Of a DNA stretch of 64,000 bases, positions 48,813 through 61,600 are shown in pieces. Origin of the DNA: Lepidonotus clava (lineage: Eukaryota; Annelida; Polychaeta; Phyllodocida; Polynoidae); NCBI GenBank assembly GCA_936440205.1, contig OW387135.1, positions 26,638,792-26,702,791 on the forward strand, given 5' to 3'. The translations under genes and the position numbers were made by a program. How positions within the stretch are numbered: the first letter of the stretch is position 1; the number at the start of each line of letters is the position of its first letter. The notes beneath the pieces are model-generated. The model did not search any database. It was not told the DNA's origin and worked only from the letters and a program-made list of their open reading frames with translations.

Positions 48813-49140
48813 GTTGGCGCCCTGCTATAATATAGCGGTAAGGCCTGAACCAATGAGTTGGGATATGGGTTCCTATGGGCCCAGGCTAAATAAAGTAGTT
48901 TAGATCAAGGCGTCAAATTGGAGGGTTCACTGCGCAGGTACGTGGAAAAGGTGTATAGCTATGTAAGTCAGTAGGCCCTAGTAGGCCCTCAGTAGTCTGG
49001 CGCCCTTTACATGTCCGTACATGCAGCAACCAATAAGTTGGGATATTTATTTCTTTGGGCCCATGCAGGCTAACGTGTTTGGGATTAAGGTGTCTATGAG
49101 AGTCTACTGCGCAGACGCGTGAAAAAGGTGTATAGGCCCA
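48813..49140. repeat. Diverged tandem duplication with promoter-like words
   Basis: 48813-48960 and about 48996-49140 share, in order, GGCGCCCT, AACCAATRAGTTGGGATAT, a GGGCCCA block, ACTGCGCAG, CGTG and AAAAGGTGTATAG. Both copies thus keep a CCAAT box and an NRF-1-like TGCGCA core, while the sequence between has drifted. This could be a duplicated promoter-like module. No transcript start is visible. Confidence 0.6.
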
Positions 49141-50100
49141 CCAACCGCGCATGCTCTAGAGGTCTCAGGAGCACCACGTGCCTTATCGGGCGGGCAGACT
49201 GCTGGTATGGGCCAGGTGAAAAAAAGGTGTTGATATTTGAAAGACTGCCAGGAGATTCCGAATTACGGCCAAAAAGAAAACTAGCCTCGTTGTTACGGCT
49301 GATCATACTACCTCTATCAAGGACTGGCTTCTAGGTAGATGCACAACGTACGCACTAATTATTCAATGCGCACTCTTTGGCGGGGACAAATTAGAAAAAT
49401 CTGCCCCTCTGGAAGCTTATCAATACAGATCCTTCCGGTAACTAGATACAGGATTAGCAGTAGTTGACTTATTAGATTATTCATATGTCTTTCACACTGA
49501 TTAGCTTATGAAGGTTTAACTATACGTTCCTTCCCTTTAATTTCTGGTCGAACGGTGAGGAGGTTTTTCTTGCAAGTAGTGTAGTGAAATTGTAATATTC
49601 TTCAGGCGTGTTTATGTGTCTGACTTTTTCAGAAACTGGGCTGCTCACAGGGCCTCGACAAACCAAGAATGAAGACGGGTGTGTCTGAAATCATGACCTA
49701 GTCCTTTTGTTCGTGTCGCCCCCTCATTCAGTTGACCAGGGCGGCACTCAGGCCTTTTATTACCAAGGCGATCCGGGGTCGGGCATTACCACCTGTTTCT
49801 ATGGTGACCGCCAGGCCGTACAGATTCGGTTACCGCCCATGACGTCATTCTCTCCGTACGACCCTCTTTTTGCCTATTCCTGCCGCTAGGGAAAAAGTGG
49901 TTGCTGGCACGCATGCGCCTTGCTTGCGTGTCGGGCGCTCGGACGCAGGTCGCTGCAGGGGTCGCCTGGCTGCCGCTACCAACCGCACTCTCCACCTCAT
50001 GCCGTTGCCTACCCAACTACCATATATACTACTAGCCTTTATTCATCTCTAGGTTCAGTCCACCGGAAACACGTGACTGGTCTTTCAGGCTAAGAGAGCT

Positions 50101-50114
50101 CCGCCAGATGGCAG
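50101..50114 (+). promoter_or_regulatory. CTCF-like site
   Basis: CCGCCAGATGGCAG matches 13 of 14 positions of CCASYAGRKGGCRS; the one difference (G for A at position 3) is tolerated in known CTCF sites. It is flanked by two GGAAACACGTGAC/GGACACGTGAC-type E-boxes (about 50064 and 50123). Confidence 0.45.
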
Positions 50115-53100
50115 CACCTACCGGACACGTGACTAGCTCTCAGTCAATCAGCATTGACTTGGTTTTGCCTGTGTCAAAGCCGTCTTTCCCAAGTGGCCCT
50201 AACCTCAAAGGTTGCTCTATGAAATGCTTGAAGGTCGAAGGTAAAAGGGTCAGGGACCGAGCAGTTGGATAACCACTCGGGAACGAGGCATGTGGGGGAG
50301 GGGTGGGGGCGGAGGGGGTTAAGTATGTAGAGGGCGCTGTATGGAGAACGGTGCATTCGATGAGGGTTAAGGGTCCCCCTGAGGTGCACATAGAGTAATG
50401 TGTGCATGCACAGGGCCTGTAAACAAGCCCTAAAACACCCCCACTTATCATGGTTATCTCCAGGGCCCTCAGCCTGCTTTAACAAGTCGGGTGTGACACC
50501 CAGCCAATTACAGCCCCTATCAGCTTGCCTCTCACTCCCCACGCGTCAGGAGAGGGGTTACACCCCACCCATCATACGGGGTGAACGGCATACATGTACT
50601 ACTAAATCCCGGAAACACATGTAGGCACACAGATCATACAAGAACATTCACATGCAACTTACTACCTCTTCGCCAGAATAGAATATCAAAATAGACCCAT
50701 CATTCCATTCCGTATGTATCGCCTGATCGTCAAGAATAGACGGATAATATCTTAGTTATGGAACTCAGTTGGTTTATTTGGATCAGATGTGGGGATTTGG
50801 GGATGTGGGGTGGGGATGCAGGGGGCAACCAAGTAGGGTTAGGTCGTAAATCCCATTTCCGTGGTTACTCGGTCGTGTCAGGTATTGCTTTAGGGGGATC
50901 CCCGCTGATCTCATTAGGCCACAACGCCTGGAGGACCCCCATCTTTTATTGATATAGCTGCCTAACCCTGCGCCTTTAGCTCACCCCTTCCCCCGACCCA
51001 ATATCACCCCACGGCCACCCCCAGCAGTGGGATCAAATGTATCCCTACCCCCTGCAGTACAAGCTTGGACTTTCCAATCTGCCTTTTGGAATAGGTTATA
51101 TCACAGCCCTGGCATGCCATCTGGAGGCAGGGTAGGGAATATATAGGCCTATACGAGAATATGTCACAGGATCTATATTACAAATAGAGATGACTTTGTT
51201 TATCAGACTTTATTAAACTTTATTCTAATAAATTAATAATCGCACTGCATAATCTTTTCCACAACATAATGACCGTCTTTATAGACTATACAAAATGATG
51301 TTCACCGCAGTAGTAGTCCCTTTTCATACGGATATAGGCCTAGACTTTACAGTGCTACTTTTTTAGGTTAGTTATATAACAACTTCCTCAAACCTGGTTC
51401 GGGAAACTTAGTTGGCAAACTTGTCAGTACCGTCTACTTTTATCCATCATCAAATTACAGCTAGTTGCCTACTTTCACAAGAGACCCATTCCATCCCAAA
51501 GGTCATCTCAGGCATGCAGGTTGTAGAGATTTCCAAAAGTTAATTGACCTTGAGTAGGCCTTTATTTGGGAGTGTCCCAAGTGTGCGATGCGATGCAATG
51601 CAATGTAAGAACAATAGCCTTGATAAATTAATTTGAAATACCAAATCAAAAAAACAATTGGTCTTTTGTCAAGTGATTAAACTTAGCTCCAACAAACTTC
51701 AAGCCACTTCTTTTTAAAACTTTTTCAATACCCCTTTTCTTGGGTTCAATTCATCCGCACTGTCACTGATGATATCCTCCCAAGGTTTGAGACCAGCACT
51801 GAACGCTTAAAGATTTATGTCAGGGCCTGACAACCATTCACCTACAATTAAAAAGGCATTTTTATTGCAAAATTCGATCTTTATTTTCATCATATTTAGC
51901 TCATTCTCCCTCACGAGACCAGCGGACGTCGCTGTCTGTGAGCACGCCGGTACCAGAAAAAAGCGCCATGACAGGCCCGCACGTCTGACCCAGATGCACG
52001 CTGATTGGTGGATATCCCGGCCGGAAGTAGCGGGATAAAAGGAGCTGACAGGGCGGGCTCAGAGGATTATCCCGGGAAATCTTAAAAAGGATTAAATCCG
52101 ACGTACGATGACAACATGACAGCTACGATTCCATCAGGCCTCCTTCGCCGCTGCCTACCCCTGCACTTAACGCCGAGGGTGCACATACAAAGGCAATTTG
52201 AGTTGAGCACCTCAATCTCGGACGTATTTACCTGGATAAAAGATTGAAACATAGGGCCTGTACACATTCTTATTTTTTCTACTTAATAATAATATATTGA
52301 CTATTCTTTATTAGACGGACGAATCCAGAGATTTTTGAAGAGGACAATTGAGACAGTTTAAGTTATTGTATAATCGTTTTATCATCCCGTAACGGGTATA
52401 ATATAAATCTAAAGAAACACAAACATGAATGCGGTATCCACATACATTTAAGGAAAAAATAAATTGAGACTATATTTCCATAAAGCCTCATGGCTGACAT
52501 CTCCCCAGGCCCTGTATCAGTCCTACTGTATCAATCCCTACTGGAAATAGACCGAAAAGAACCCCCCACAGAACCAGTATCGATTTGGTTTGAGCGCGGC
52601 TCCAGTCTGCATCAAATAGTCAAAGCCTTGCCTGTCCTAATGTAAAACGGATTAAGGTATTTTTCCACCGCGGGAAATACAATTCCTCCTACGTCATCCG
52701 TCAGACCAACAGTCACCAGAAAATCCTCCACTCGCAATTTGATTACCAGGAAAAAAACACGTTCCTCCATGATTGCTGGGAGAAGAAGCAGCGACATCAA
52801 GGCTGCAATTTGTGCGCAAGCACACACTCAGGAGTGCCACCTCCTTCCTTTCTGACGTGGTCTTGACAATAATTTTTCTACGAGTATAACCGTAAAGGTA
52901 TGGTGATTATAATTAATGGCTCCTATGAATGAGCATATAATATAAGTTTAGAGTGACAAGCAGCTCCGGGAAGTATGGGGGTTAAGGTGTAGCTCGCACG
53001 CCTGGGACCATCTCAGGTCGAGCCACTCAAGGATTGCTCCGAGTCAACAAAAGGCGTTAACCCCTGCCCACTCGAGACGCTGGGCATGTTTGTTTTCCCG

Positions 53101-53123
53101 CCCTCGTTTAATGTCGTCTGGCG

Positions 53124-53137
53124 GCCCTAGGGGGCAG
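53124..53137 (+). promoter_or_regulatory. CTCF-like site in CpG-rich DNA
   Basis: GCCCTAGGGGGCAG matches 12 of 14 core positions, and a further AGAGGGCGCTGCTG word follows at about 53205. Binding is inferred from the motif. Confidence 0.3.
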
Positions 53138-56100
53138 CAGCGTAACAATGGCGGCTCCGACCCTTGGCGGGAGGGGCGCGCGACGCTTGTCTGTGGCTGC
53201 ACATAGAGGGCGCTGCTGATGTAATGAGGATGTTTTGGCGCCATGCCAAGTCATGCCTCCGGGTGGTTTGGGTGTTGCCGGGGGGTAGCCGCCAGGGGAG
53301 CGACTGGTGCCATAAAACATGCCGATCCAGCCTGCGCACTCACCCCCACCGACCTCTCCTCCCACCCCCTACACAGCCTGCCCCCCCCCCCCGGTAGCCC
53401 CAACCCTTAGCCCCTCCTGCACCTCCCTCCTGACCCGCACTCGACCCCATCAGGCCAGGTCTTCACATGCATGCAGCCATTAGAAAATTACACCTGAATT
53501 ATTAACTGCCTAACCCTCCCGCTCGCCTATTCGTGAGCCACAGGTATATGACCTTTAGGGTCGGGGAGATGTGGGACGGAGGAAAGTAAAGGATTAAAGC
53601 CACTGGAGGGGCTTTCACAAGGGCCTGGAGTATGTGTTACCTCCAGGGTGAACGGTGCTCTCTCCTCCCGTTTTAGGCTCACACCACAACCTTCACACCT
53701 CTCACTTCACACCTGACTTAAGTGTACTCTCTTTCTTTTAGCCACCCGTTAACATTTAAAGTGCCTGTTTTACTCCTCCACCTATACTCCAGATACCCTT
53801 TCCACCTTAGAAGTATTTTTCACTCGCCCCTTACCAGCACTTAACTTCATTCAATATTTCACCAAGTCGCCCATTAAGGCGATCAGAGGACACTGTTACC
53901 TGATTAAAACGCCTCGGCCCGGAGATGGCGACCGTACCTGCCCTGCCTATAAATAAACTCTTAAAGGCAGGAGCGGATGGGGTCTTGTAATACAGCTTAC
54001 TGCCTGTTCCATCGGGTATTGGTCATAATGTCATATCGGATTTCTCATGAAGAAGTACCGGTAAATTGAATGCAAGGTAAATTAGAACTATAGAGAACAC
54101 TTTCAGGAAGATAGAGTAATATGAACTCTACTTTCATGTATTACAGGAAGACTAATATTATCATTGTGGTAAAAGCTGAAGCCAACATGGCGCCCACATA
54201 ACCCAGGAGATATACTTCCACGGATGAATCATCAAGAAGGACTTCAATTATTGTATCTATAGATCTGTATGTTCTGTATGCGATCTCTCCTCATGCAAAT
54301 ACTACTCTGACAGTTCATGTATATCCGGGATGTGTTTATTCCCTAGGCCACTCCATCCAATATATCAGTTGTTGATATGATAATGTTTCATACTGTTAAT
54401 ATCTGACTGTATCTGACACGTATTATTGTATATCACTACCCGCACAAAAGTACGACCTTCATATTGTCTTTTCTTCTGCAATATTGCTGAATTATGAACT
54501 ACGGAATATAATAGCCCAGCAAAATGAGTCCAGTTGTGTACAGTCACTTTTCTGCATCTGGGCAATCCATTTCTGTATTAGACTGCCTGGACGAAAGGGG
54601 TGTCTGTCCGATAGTATCGCGATGCGCACCCCAGGTGCGTTATGGATATCATTAACAAAGTATAGTTGATTTGCTGTATGTCTGGCAGTATGTAACGGCG
54701 TGCCCAAATGGGAAAAAACGAACACCCAGTGTACAGCCTCTGGGCACCCCTCCATCACACCCTGGAGTAATGAAGGGGGTGGGCGCCACCCTCATTATCT
54801 GTATATAGGGCCGACTTGGCCGCTTTTAGCCTCCATCCATTAGTAGTACCACAGGCGTCCTATTCAGTCATCACGCAAACACCCCTGACTACCCAATATA
54901 CCTGCAAATTACTATACATCTCTATATATAATATCCAGAAAATGTCACATATTTGCCATGAACATTGTTGATCGCGGTCGTTCATTTAATAATTCCTTTA
55001 TTTGTTACAGAACATAAATCAAATAATATTTTTAAGTTATTATTAATCTAGCATAAGTGACTATAAGTTTTAGGGTAAAAATCACCCATGTGTTGAGGGT
55101 AATCACATCGTGATCCTTTAAGATAAGTACCTTAACTGCATAAGGTTTATTCTGTGTTCATAAAGTTGCTCTACGTTAAGGATTTAACTGCACTTCTGCA
55201 ACACTCCATAATATACTTCTGATTGGTGTGAAGCCGACTTGATTAGACGTGAGTAATAGTTTTGAGATCTCATTAGTTGTGACAATTACACCTGACTAGC
55301 TTTGAACGACGTCTGACTGTGAGGCATAAATGAACGCCTCCAGTAGGACTGGCTGGGTAGGACGGCACCCGACTGGCACTGACGGGGAGGAGGGTTGGGA
55401 GGGGGTCCGGGAGAAAATAACATAGAGAAACATTTGCTGCTTGTGAAGTTGTCGGTTATTAAGCAGTCCGCTTCACTCCAGGGGGGACACGGGCAGTGTG
55501 TAGAGTGCGAGTCAATAGCATCTCTCAGGCTTGTCGATGTTACTGTTGCGTGCTCCAGCTTCATTGCTCGTTTGATGGGTCTGCCGAGACCCCTCCCTCC
55601 TCCCGCCCCCTCCCCCAAACAGCTCATCTCCTCCTACCCCCACAAGTAACCCCCTCCCTCCCACCCTCCTCCAGTATAGACATTACCCTATGACCGCTGC
55701 ACCGGTACACTGCCTCTCATTTTCTCAGGGATGACAGGTGTTCTCATTAGGCCCTGATAATCAGTGTACGCCAGAGGCTACAGGTAATATTAATGAAGGC
55801 GCTAAATAATTATTTCTTTTAATTGCAAACAACGACAAGAGCAGTCACCACAGTGGCCATATATAGCCTACAGGGAACCTGTCATTCTAAATAGACCCAT
55901 TCTGCTTCCCAACCTTGGAAGTTCAGCATCAATATAAATCTTAACTTTATCAGCAGCATGGAGTGATTAAGCCTTAATGGCAATACATTTCTGCTCTCTC
56001 CACTTCCCTACATTCTCACCATATATGAATTCAGACAGTTTTACAAGAGTTCAGCTAGGTTACGACCATTAGACCACTCAAACCACCGAACAGTAGCACG

Positions 56101-56513
56101 TGATGCTCTCAGTCAAGTCATTATGGTGGGACCACAACAGCACCGCCCTCTAGAGAACCGGTAGCATTGAATTCTGGTTAAAGCTTCAGTTAAGACAACC
56201 ACTTACTGTTCTCAGTCTCAGTTTGAGAGCCACCCTTCACAGTGTCATCTAACGAGAATGGTCTAGGTGGGAGATAGGAATGAGGCAGTTAAAGTGTTTA
56301 GGAACGAGACCTTAGTAAGCTTGATAAGCCCTAGTTCTCGTTCAGCTGCGATTCGTTATGTGGCTTCCGATGTGGCTTCAAGTTATACCTCGGTGTTCTC
56401 CCAGCGCGGCTATGAACACAATTATCGTCACTGTTGTTTTGGTGGAGGATATTCTGGTATTGCCCTAGAGGCAATGTTCCTATTGGCTTAAGGAAAACAA
56501 GTGTGATTTTTAC

Positions 56514-56864
56514 TTAACCCTTTAGACCCCAATCCGGCCATGGCCGTCCGATGGTGTGCTCCCCGATCCGGCCGTGGCCGCCCGGAAAAATGGTAATTTT
56601 TCCATAAATTTTCCATATTTTTCAAAAGGGAACATCTTAATTTGTGTTCAGCATACAGAAATGGCAAATATATCGTTTAAAAGCTGATTTAATTCCTTAT
56701 TCCCTGCTTAAAACCACATTTCAATAATTTTGATATTTAAGGCTGGGTAACACTTTGAACTTTATCAATTAAAACTAATTTTAGGGTTTTCTGAGGGAAA
56801 TCCCGGGAAATCCTGGGGAAATCCAGCAATTCATCCTCCTAATCAATGGGGTCTAAAGGGTTAA
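56514..56864. mobile_element. TTAA-flanked MITE, piggyBac-like
   Basis: TTAA at 56514-56517 and 56861-56864 bound a 343-bp element whose ends, CCCTTTAGACCCCA and TGGGGTCTAAAGGG, are perfect 14-bp inverted repeats. There is no coding capacity. TTAA duplication and CCCTTT ends are typical of piggyBac-like elements (Kolobok is the alternative). The better-preserved ends suggest a younger copy than the relative at 10641-10953. Confidence 0.8.
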
Positions 56865-57356
56865 CTTGCACCCTCACTTTTCATATGGCTTCAGTTCAGA
56901 AATGGTTAAAGAATGGCTTCCCGGACAGAATGCATTCCCATTGCATAATCTTACATTAGTTAGTAAAGGGTAGGCCTATATCCGAAACATTCAAACATAT
57001 TACTCGTTGGGTTATTTCTCCTCGTATTTTCGATCTCTAACTATAAGACTCTGGACCTTTATCCAAACCACGTACGTTTAAGTCGGGAAACACATCCTGT
57101 CTATAGTCAACCCGCGGATACCGTATATTCTCTTGTAATGCGACATAGACACGAACTACTTCGACCACTTATATTAGTACCAGACTCTACGACACAGACC
57201 TATAACGTCACTGGTACTTTTCAGAATACAGTCACGTCACGTCGGACGCGGCACTGTCGCCCCACCTGGTGGTGTCATCGTAAACACACGTGACAGACGA
57301 GTGGGGGTCCAGCAGCCGTCAGTAATAGCTCCATTAAGGGGACTCTCCCCGATTCT
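56865..57356. other. Short gene-free stretch
   Basis: Unique sequence. A reverse-strand CTCF-like site (core CCACCAGGTGGGGC, 13 of 14) lies near 57252. Nothing else was recognised. Confidence 0.4.
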
Positions 57357-58395
57357 AGGACAACTACCCCTGGGACAACTACCCCTGGGACAACTACCCC
57401 TGGGACAACTACCCCTGGGACAACTACCCCCTAGGACTATTACCCACTAGGACTATTACCCCCTTAGGACAACTACCCCTGGGACAACTACCCTTTAGGA
57501 CAATTACCCCTTAGGACAATTACCCCTTAGGACAATTACCCCTATGGGTAGGACAACTACCCCTTAGGACAATTACCCCTCTAGATAGGACAATTACCCC
57601 TATAGGTAGGACAATTACCCCTTTAGGACAACTACCCCCCTTGATAGGACAACTACCCCCATAGGTAGGACAACTACCCCCTTGATAGCACAACTACCCC
57701 TATTGGTAGGACCTGCCCTTGGTGTTCAGGGCTGGGCAAAGGAGGGATAGGCCTACCAATGGGTATAGTTGTTCTATCAATGGGGGTAGTTGTCCTACTA
57801 AAGGGGGTAATTGTCCTATCAGAGGAGGGTAGTTGTCCTATCAATAGGGGTAGTTGTCCTACCTATGGGGGTAGTTTTCCTATTAAGAGGGGTAGTATCC
57901 TACCTATGGGGGTAGTTGTCCTACCTATGGGGGTAGTTGTCCTACCTATGGGGTAGTTGTCCTACCTATGTGGGTAGTTGTCCTACCTATGGTGGTAGTT
58001 GTCCTACCAATGGGGGTAGTTGTCCTATCAAGGGGGGTAGTTGTCCTATCATAGGGGTAGTTGTCCTATCAGTGGGGGTAGTTGTCCTATCTGTAGGGGT
58101 AATTGTCCTAAAGGGGTAATGGTCCTATATATAGGGGTAGTTGTCCTATCTAAAGGGGTAGTTGTCCTATAGGGGTAGTTGTCCTATGGGGGTAGTTGTC
58201 CTACCCATAGGGGTAATTGTCCTGAGGGGTAGTTGTCCTAAGGGGTAGTTGTCCCAGGGGTAGTTGTCCTAAGGGGTAATAGTCCTAGTGGGTAATAGTC
58301 CTAGGGGGTAGTTGTCCTAGGGGGTAGTTGTCCCCAGGGTAGTTGTCCCAGGGGTAGTTGTCCCAGGGGTAGTTGTCCCAGGGGTAGTTGTCCTG
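57357..58395. repeat. About 1-kb inverted repeat made of a minisatellite
   Basis: The left arm (57357-57715) consists of units of the form AGGACAACTACCCCT with short variable linkers. The right arm (about 57757-58395) consists of the inverse, GGGGTAGTTGTCCT. A unique spacer of about 40 bp (57716-57756) separates them. Rare variants such as ACTATTACCCACTAGGAC appear at matching distances from the outer ends of both arms, so the arms are an inverted duplication of an already diversified array. Small open frames in the right arm merely read out the repeat. Confidence 0.9.
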
Positions 58396-58569
58396 TCACC
58401 CTCTCCCCACCCCCACCCCCCCTGGCCGAGGGGAGGGGGGCTAAATGACTGCCGCTAAACTAACAGAGGACGAATGGGGAGAAGCTGAGAGGGTGTCGGT
58501 GTGTGTAGAATAGACAGAACGGCAGATTGAGGGGAAGATGTTCGTGCTGGGATGGGACTGGGTTCCTAC

Positions 58570-58632
58570 GGCATGTACGGTTACAGAATCGGCATGTGCG
58601 GTTACGGAGTCGACATGTGCGGTTACAGAATA
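58570..58632 (+). repeat. Three 21-bp units with Runx-like cores
   Basis: Units start at 58570, 58591 and 58612, each of the form GGCATGTGCGGTTACAGAAT with one to three differences. TGCGGTTA in units two and three matches the Runt/RUNX consensus TGYGGTY, while unit one has TACGGTTA. The 21-bp period equals two helical turns. It could be a small regulatory array or a plain minisatellite. Confidence 0.6.
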
Positions 58633-61600
58633 GGTATAGTCAAAAATATACTTTGCTAAATAACAAAGGTTGCCACTACCAGTACAGGTGAAATTTTACC
58701 TAACCCTGTTCCTCTGCATATACAGTTATATAGGTTAGTTTAATTAATATTGTTATATGAACATGTCTTATGGTTGTTTGACAGTAACCGTACGTGCGTT
58801 TGGCCCAGAGCGAGTAGCCGTTTGCGCAAGCAACGGAGCAGGGAAACCCCCAGTTTTAGGGTCTGTGGCCGACCGAGCCTGACTGCAGCTCCCAGAGGCA
58901 ATACCTACCATGGAGCCCTGGGATTAAGACCACTTTTAAAGTTCAATTTCCTCCGCTTACCGTGAAATTACCAATGAAATCAGCCGTGAGGTAATGGCGG
59001 CCACGGGCCCACAGCCCACCCTGGCTTCATCATCTGTATAACCTTAGAACACCATCCAGGAGGGCTGAGGTATAGTGAGGATATAATGAGGGATACTGGG
59101 AAATCCTAGTAGGAATAGAAGAAAGCTATACTAGGAACTACAGGGGATTTGTTGGGATAAAGAACAAGTAATGCAGGAAGAGGGAAAAGATATTGGTCTC
59201 GTACGGTTCTGTGGACTTCGCTGATGCCTTGTTATTTGGACCACCGTCCAGCTTGATCCGCGTCAACCAAAACATGACTCATACGGGTCCTTTCGATCTC
59301 ACAGGTCATGACCTTTGACCTGCTGATTTCCTCTGAGATCTCACGTTGGGCCAGTGACTGGACAGGGACAACTAATGCGCATTACGAGTGGTTATCTGCG
59401 TCATTGGTTATGTCACTGAAAACGTCCTATGTTTTCTGGCTTCTGTCCGAAATAGAGAAGCTTTTATACGTCCAGTTAATGAATAGAGCTGCCTAGAAAC
59501 GACCAGTGAACCTGTCATGCGTGACCAATATTGCATGGAATTAGGTATTTCAAGGTGGAGATTTTAAACAATGTGCTGGCACTTTTGGGCCACCGTTGCA
59601 GATGCGAAGGAGTAGTTAAAAACGTGATGCGCGGCACAGGAAAGGAAGGAACGTGACAGTCAAACTACTTGGTATTATGGAATTAGGTGAACGAGCAGTC
59701 TCCAGAGAAAAACGAATATACACTACAGGAGAAAAATACAACAACCTAAGACATAAAAGAGGCGCATGTGAAAGGAGGTGGAACGGGAAAAAAACCCAGA
59801 AATAGGGCACCAGAAATCCTAGGAGACGAGTAAAGAATGACAGCTCATGCAACTCCGCTTGTCTTAGGTCGAGGGGTTAAAAACGGCAGTTATAAGCCAG
59901 CCCCAAAGAGGCAACAATGACTGTCCACTGGGGGCGGCCAGGACGTCAAGAAGAGTGGTGAGTTAGGTGCGAGCAGTGCGGGTTACTCCTAATCTGCTCG
60001 GCCGACAAGGTTAGGTTAGGCGAGCTGCTCGCCAGGCGCCGCTACTAACCCAATTATCTGTCTGCTCGCGTTAGCCCCTCCTTCATTCGGCCATTCGGCC
60101 CCCTGGCTAGGCCAAGTCTTACATACAAACAACGCTCCCCCTGCACACCCCTATTTGTACGCACGCCCTAGCCCTGCCAAGTGTGTAATGGGGCTGTGGG
60201 TGTCTAAATATTCTACCCTGGGTGGAGCAGCTTAGAAATTCTGCACAATTTCTTCTCCGGTTTCACCACCCCTGCACAATTGCTTCTCCTAGCTCCCCCA
60301 TTGTACCTCCCCCACCATGCCTCCATTGCCTTGGGCACCAGCTAGGATGTCTGACTAAACGGAGAGATGTGATCTTGAGATCTCCCTTGGGATACCCTAA
60401 CTCCTAAATTCTCAACTCTACATAATACTTGGTGCCGACAATACAACGTAGAGGGGAACAAAGATACAGGTATAATATCCGAGACACCTTTGTTTGAATC
60501 TTAAAGGGGCATGTTAGACTTCGAAGAAGAGGAATGAGGCTGCTGCAATGATTTTCTAGAGGTAGTATACAGCAAAAGATATGAGGGAAACTACGACGGC
60601 CTTATGTACAGGAGACGACGCACACTCCCTCGAGACTGATGATCATAGGCTAATATAATCAACATAGAAAATGAAATAAGCGAGACTTAATCAGGTGGAT
60701 GCGGGACGACCTCATGCAAACTTAATTCTCCCAGCGAAGGGCGGCCGCTGAGGAGTCGGGCGGGAAAACGTCAGGCCGGGGCAAGTGGCGGGAAAACCGC
60801 TGATGGTGGTGGTGGCGGTGGTGGTGGTGGTCGGTGGTGCCGGGGGCGGTGGTGGCCCCCCTGATGGTAGGCTTTGATCCCACTGTGCGCCAAGTGATCC
60901 GAGTCTACCTGCCACTTGTGGCTGTCACGGATCAATGCACCCCAATCACCTGGCCGCCTTGTCCGACATCCGATCCATTGATCTTTTATCGGCAGGCGGC
61001 GTAAACATTTCACCGCTGCCCGTTTCCCGCCAAAACCGACCGATTGTCGTCTGCCTGGCAGCAAAGAGAAAAGCACGCCAATTGGAGTTCAAAGTCAGGC
61101 TTCCCATACACCGAGTTACTGATTATAGACTTGGTGTTTGAGTTTGCTTGTTGAAAGGTTAGACTTTGAAAGTAAAAGGCCTTAGACTTAAGGCGAAAGT
61201 GCTGAGGGGAGTAGACGGGTAGGGGTGGGTACAATCGATACAAAAGACCCGTGCAGAAGGCGAAGTCAGCAGAACCGTCAATACCTCAATTGGTCGAAGA
61301 GCTTCTATTGCTCCATCTTCCCACCATCCCCTGCCAGCTACAGGGGTTTGCTAGTGATGAATGCTTGGTTGGGTCACGGGTTTGCACACCCCTGTAACCA
61401 TGAAGAAATGGTTCTGTGATTGGGCGTGTTGATCCATGTTGTATGCGGCCCCCCTCATCAGCCAAGGTCAGCAGGGGTCACCGGCCCCTCCAGGGTGGCG
61501 TGGTAAAACGCCGCTCTACCCCCTATCTGTCCTCTCACTTCTCCACACCACCCTCCACCAATCACACAACTCGTACCAGATTAATGTACTTTCGATGATT

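Larger units (their letters stand above)
49141..56513. other. Long gene-free stretch
   Basis: NRF-1-like GCGCATGC/CGCATGCGC words lie at about 49146 and 49911, CTCF-like sites at 50101-50114 and 53124-53137, and a CTCCTCCAG word at 55666. CpG-rich parts lie at 49860-49990 and 53090-53440. AT-rich parts lie at 51130-51720 and 54000-54560. No open frame resembles a known protein. Confidence 0.45.

Noticed and set aside
57759-58119. Small repetitive frames in the right arm of the inverted repeat
   Set aside because: They only translate the GGGGTAGTTGTCC unit and shift frame as linker lengths vary.
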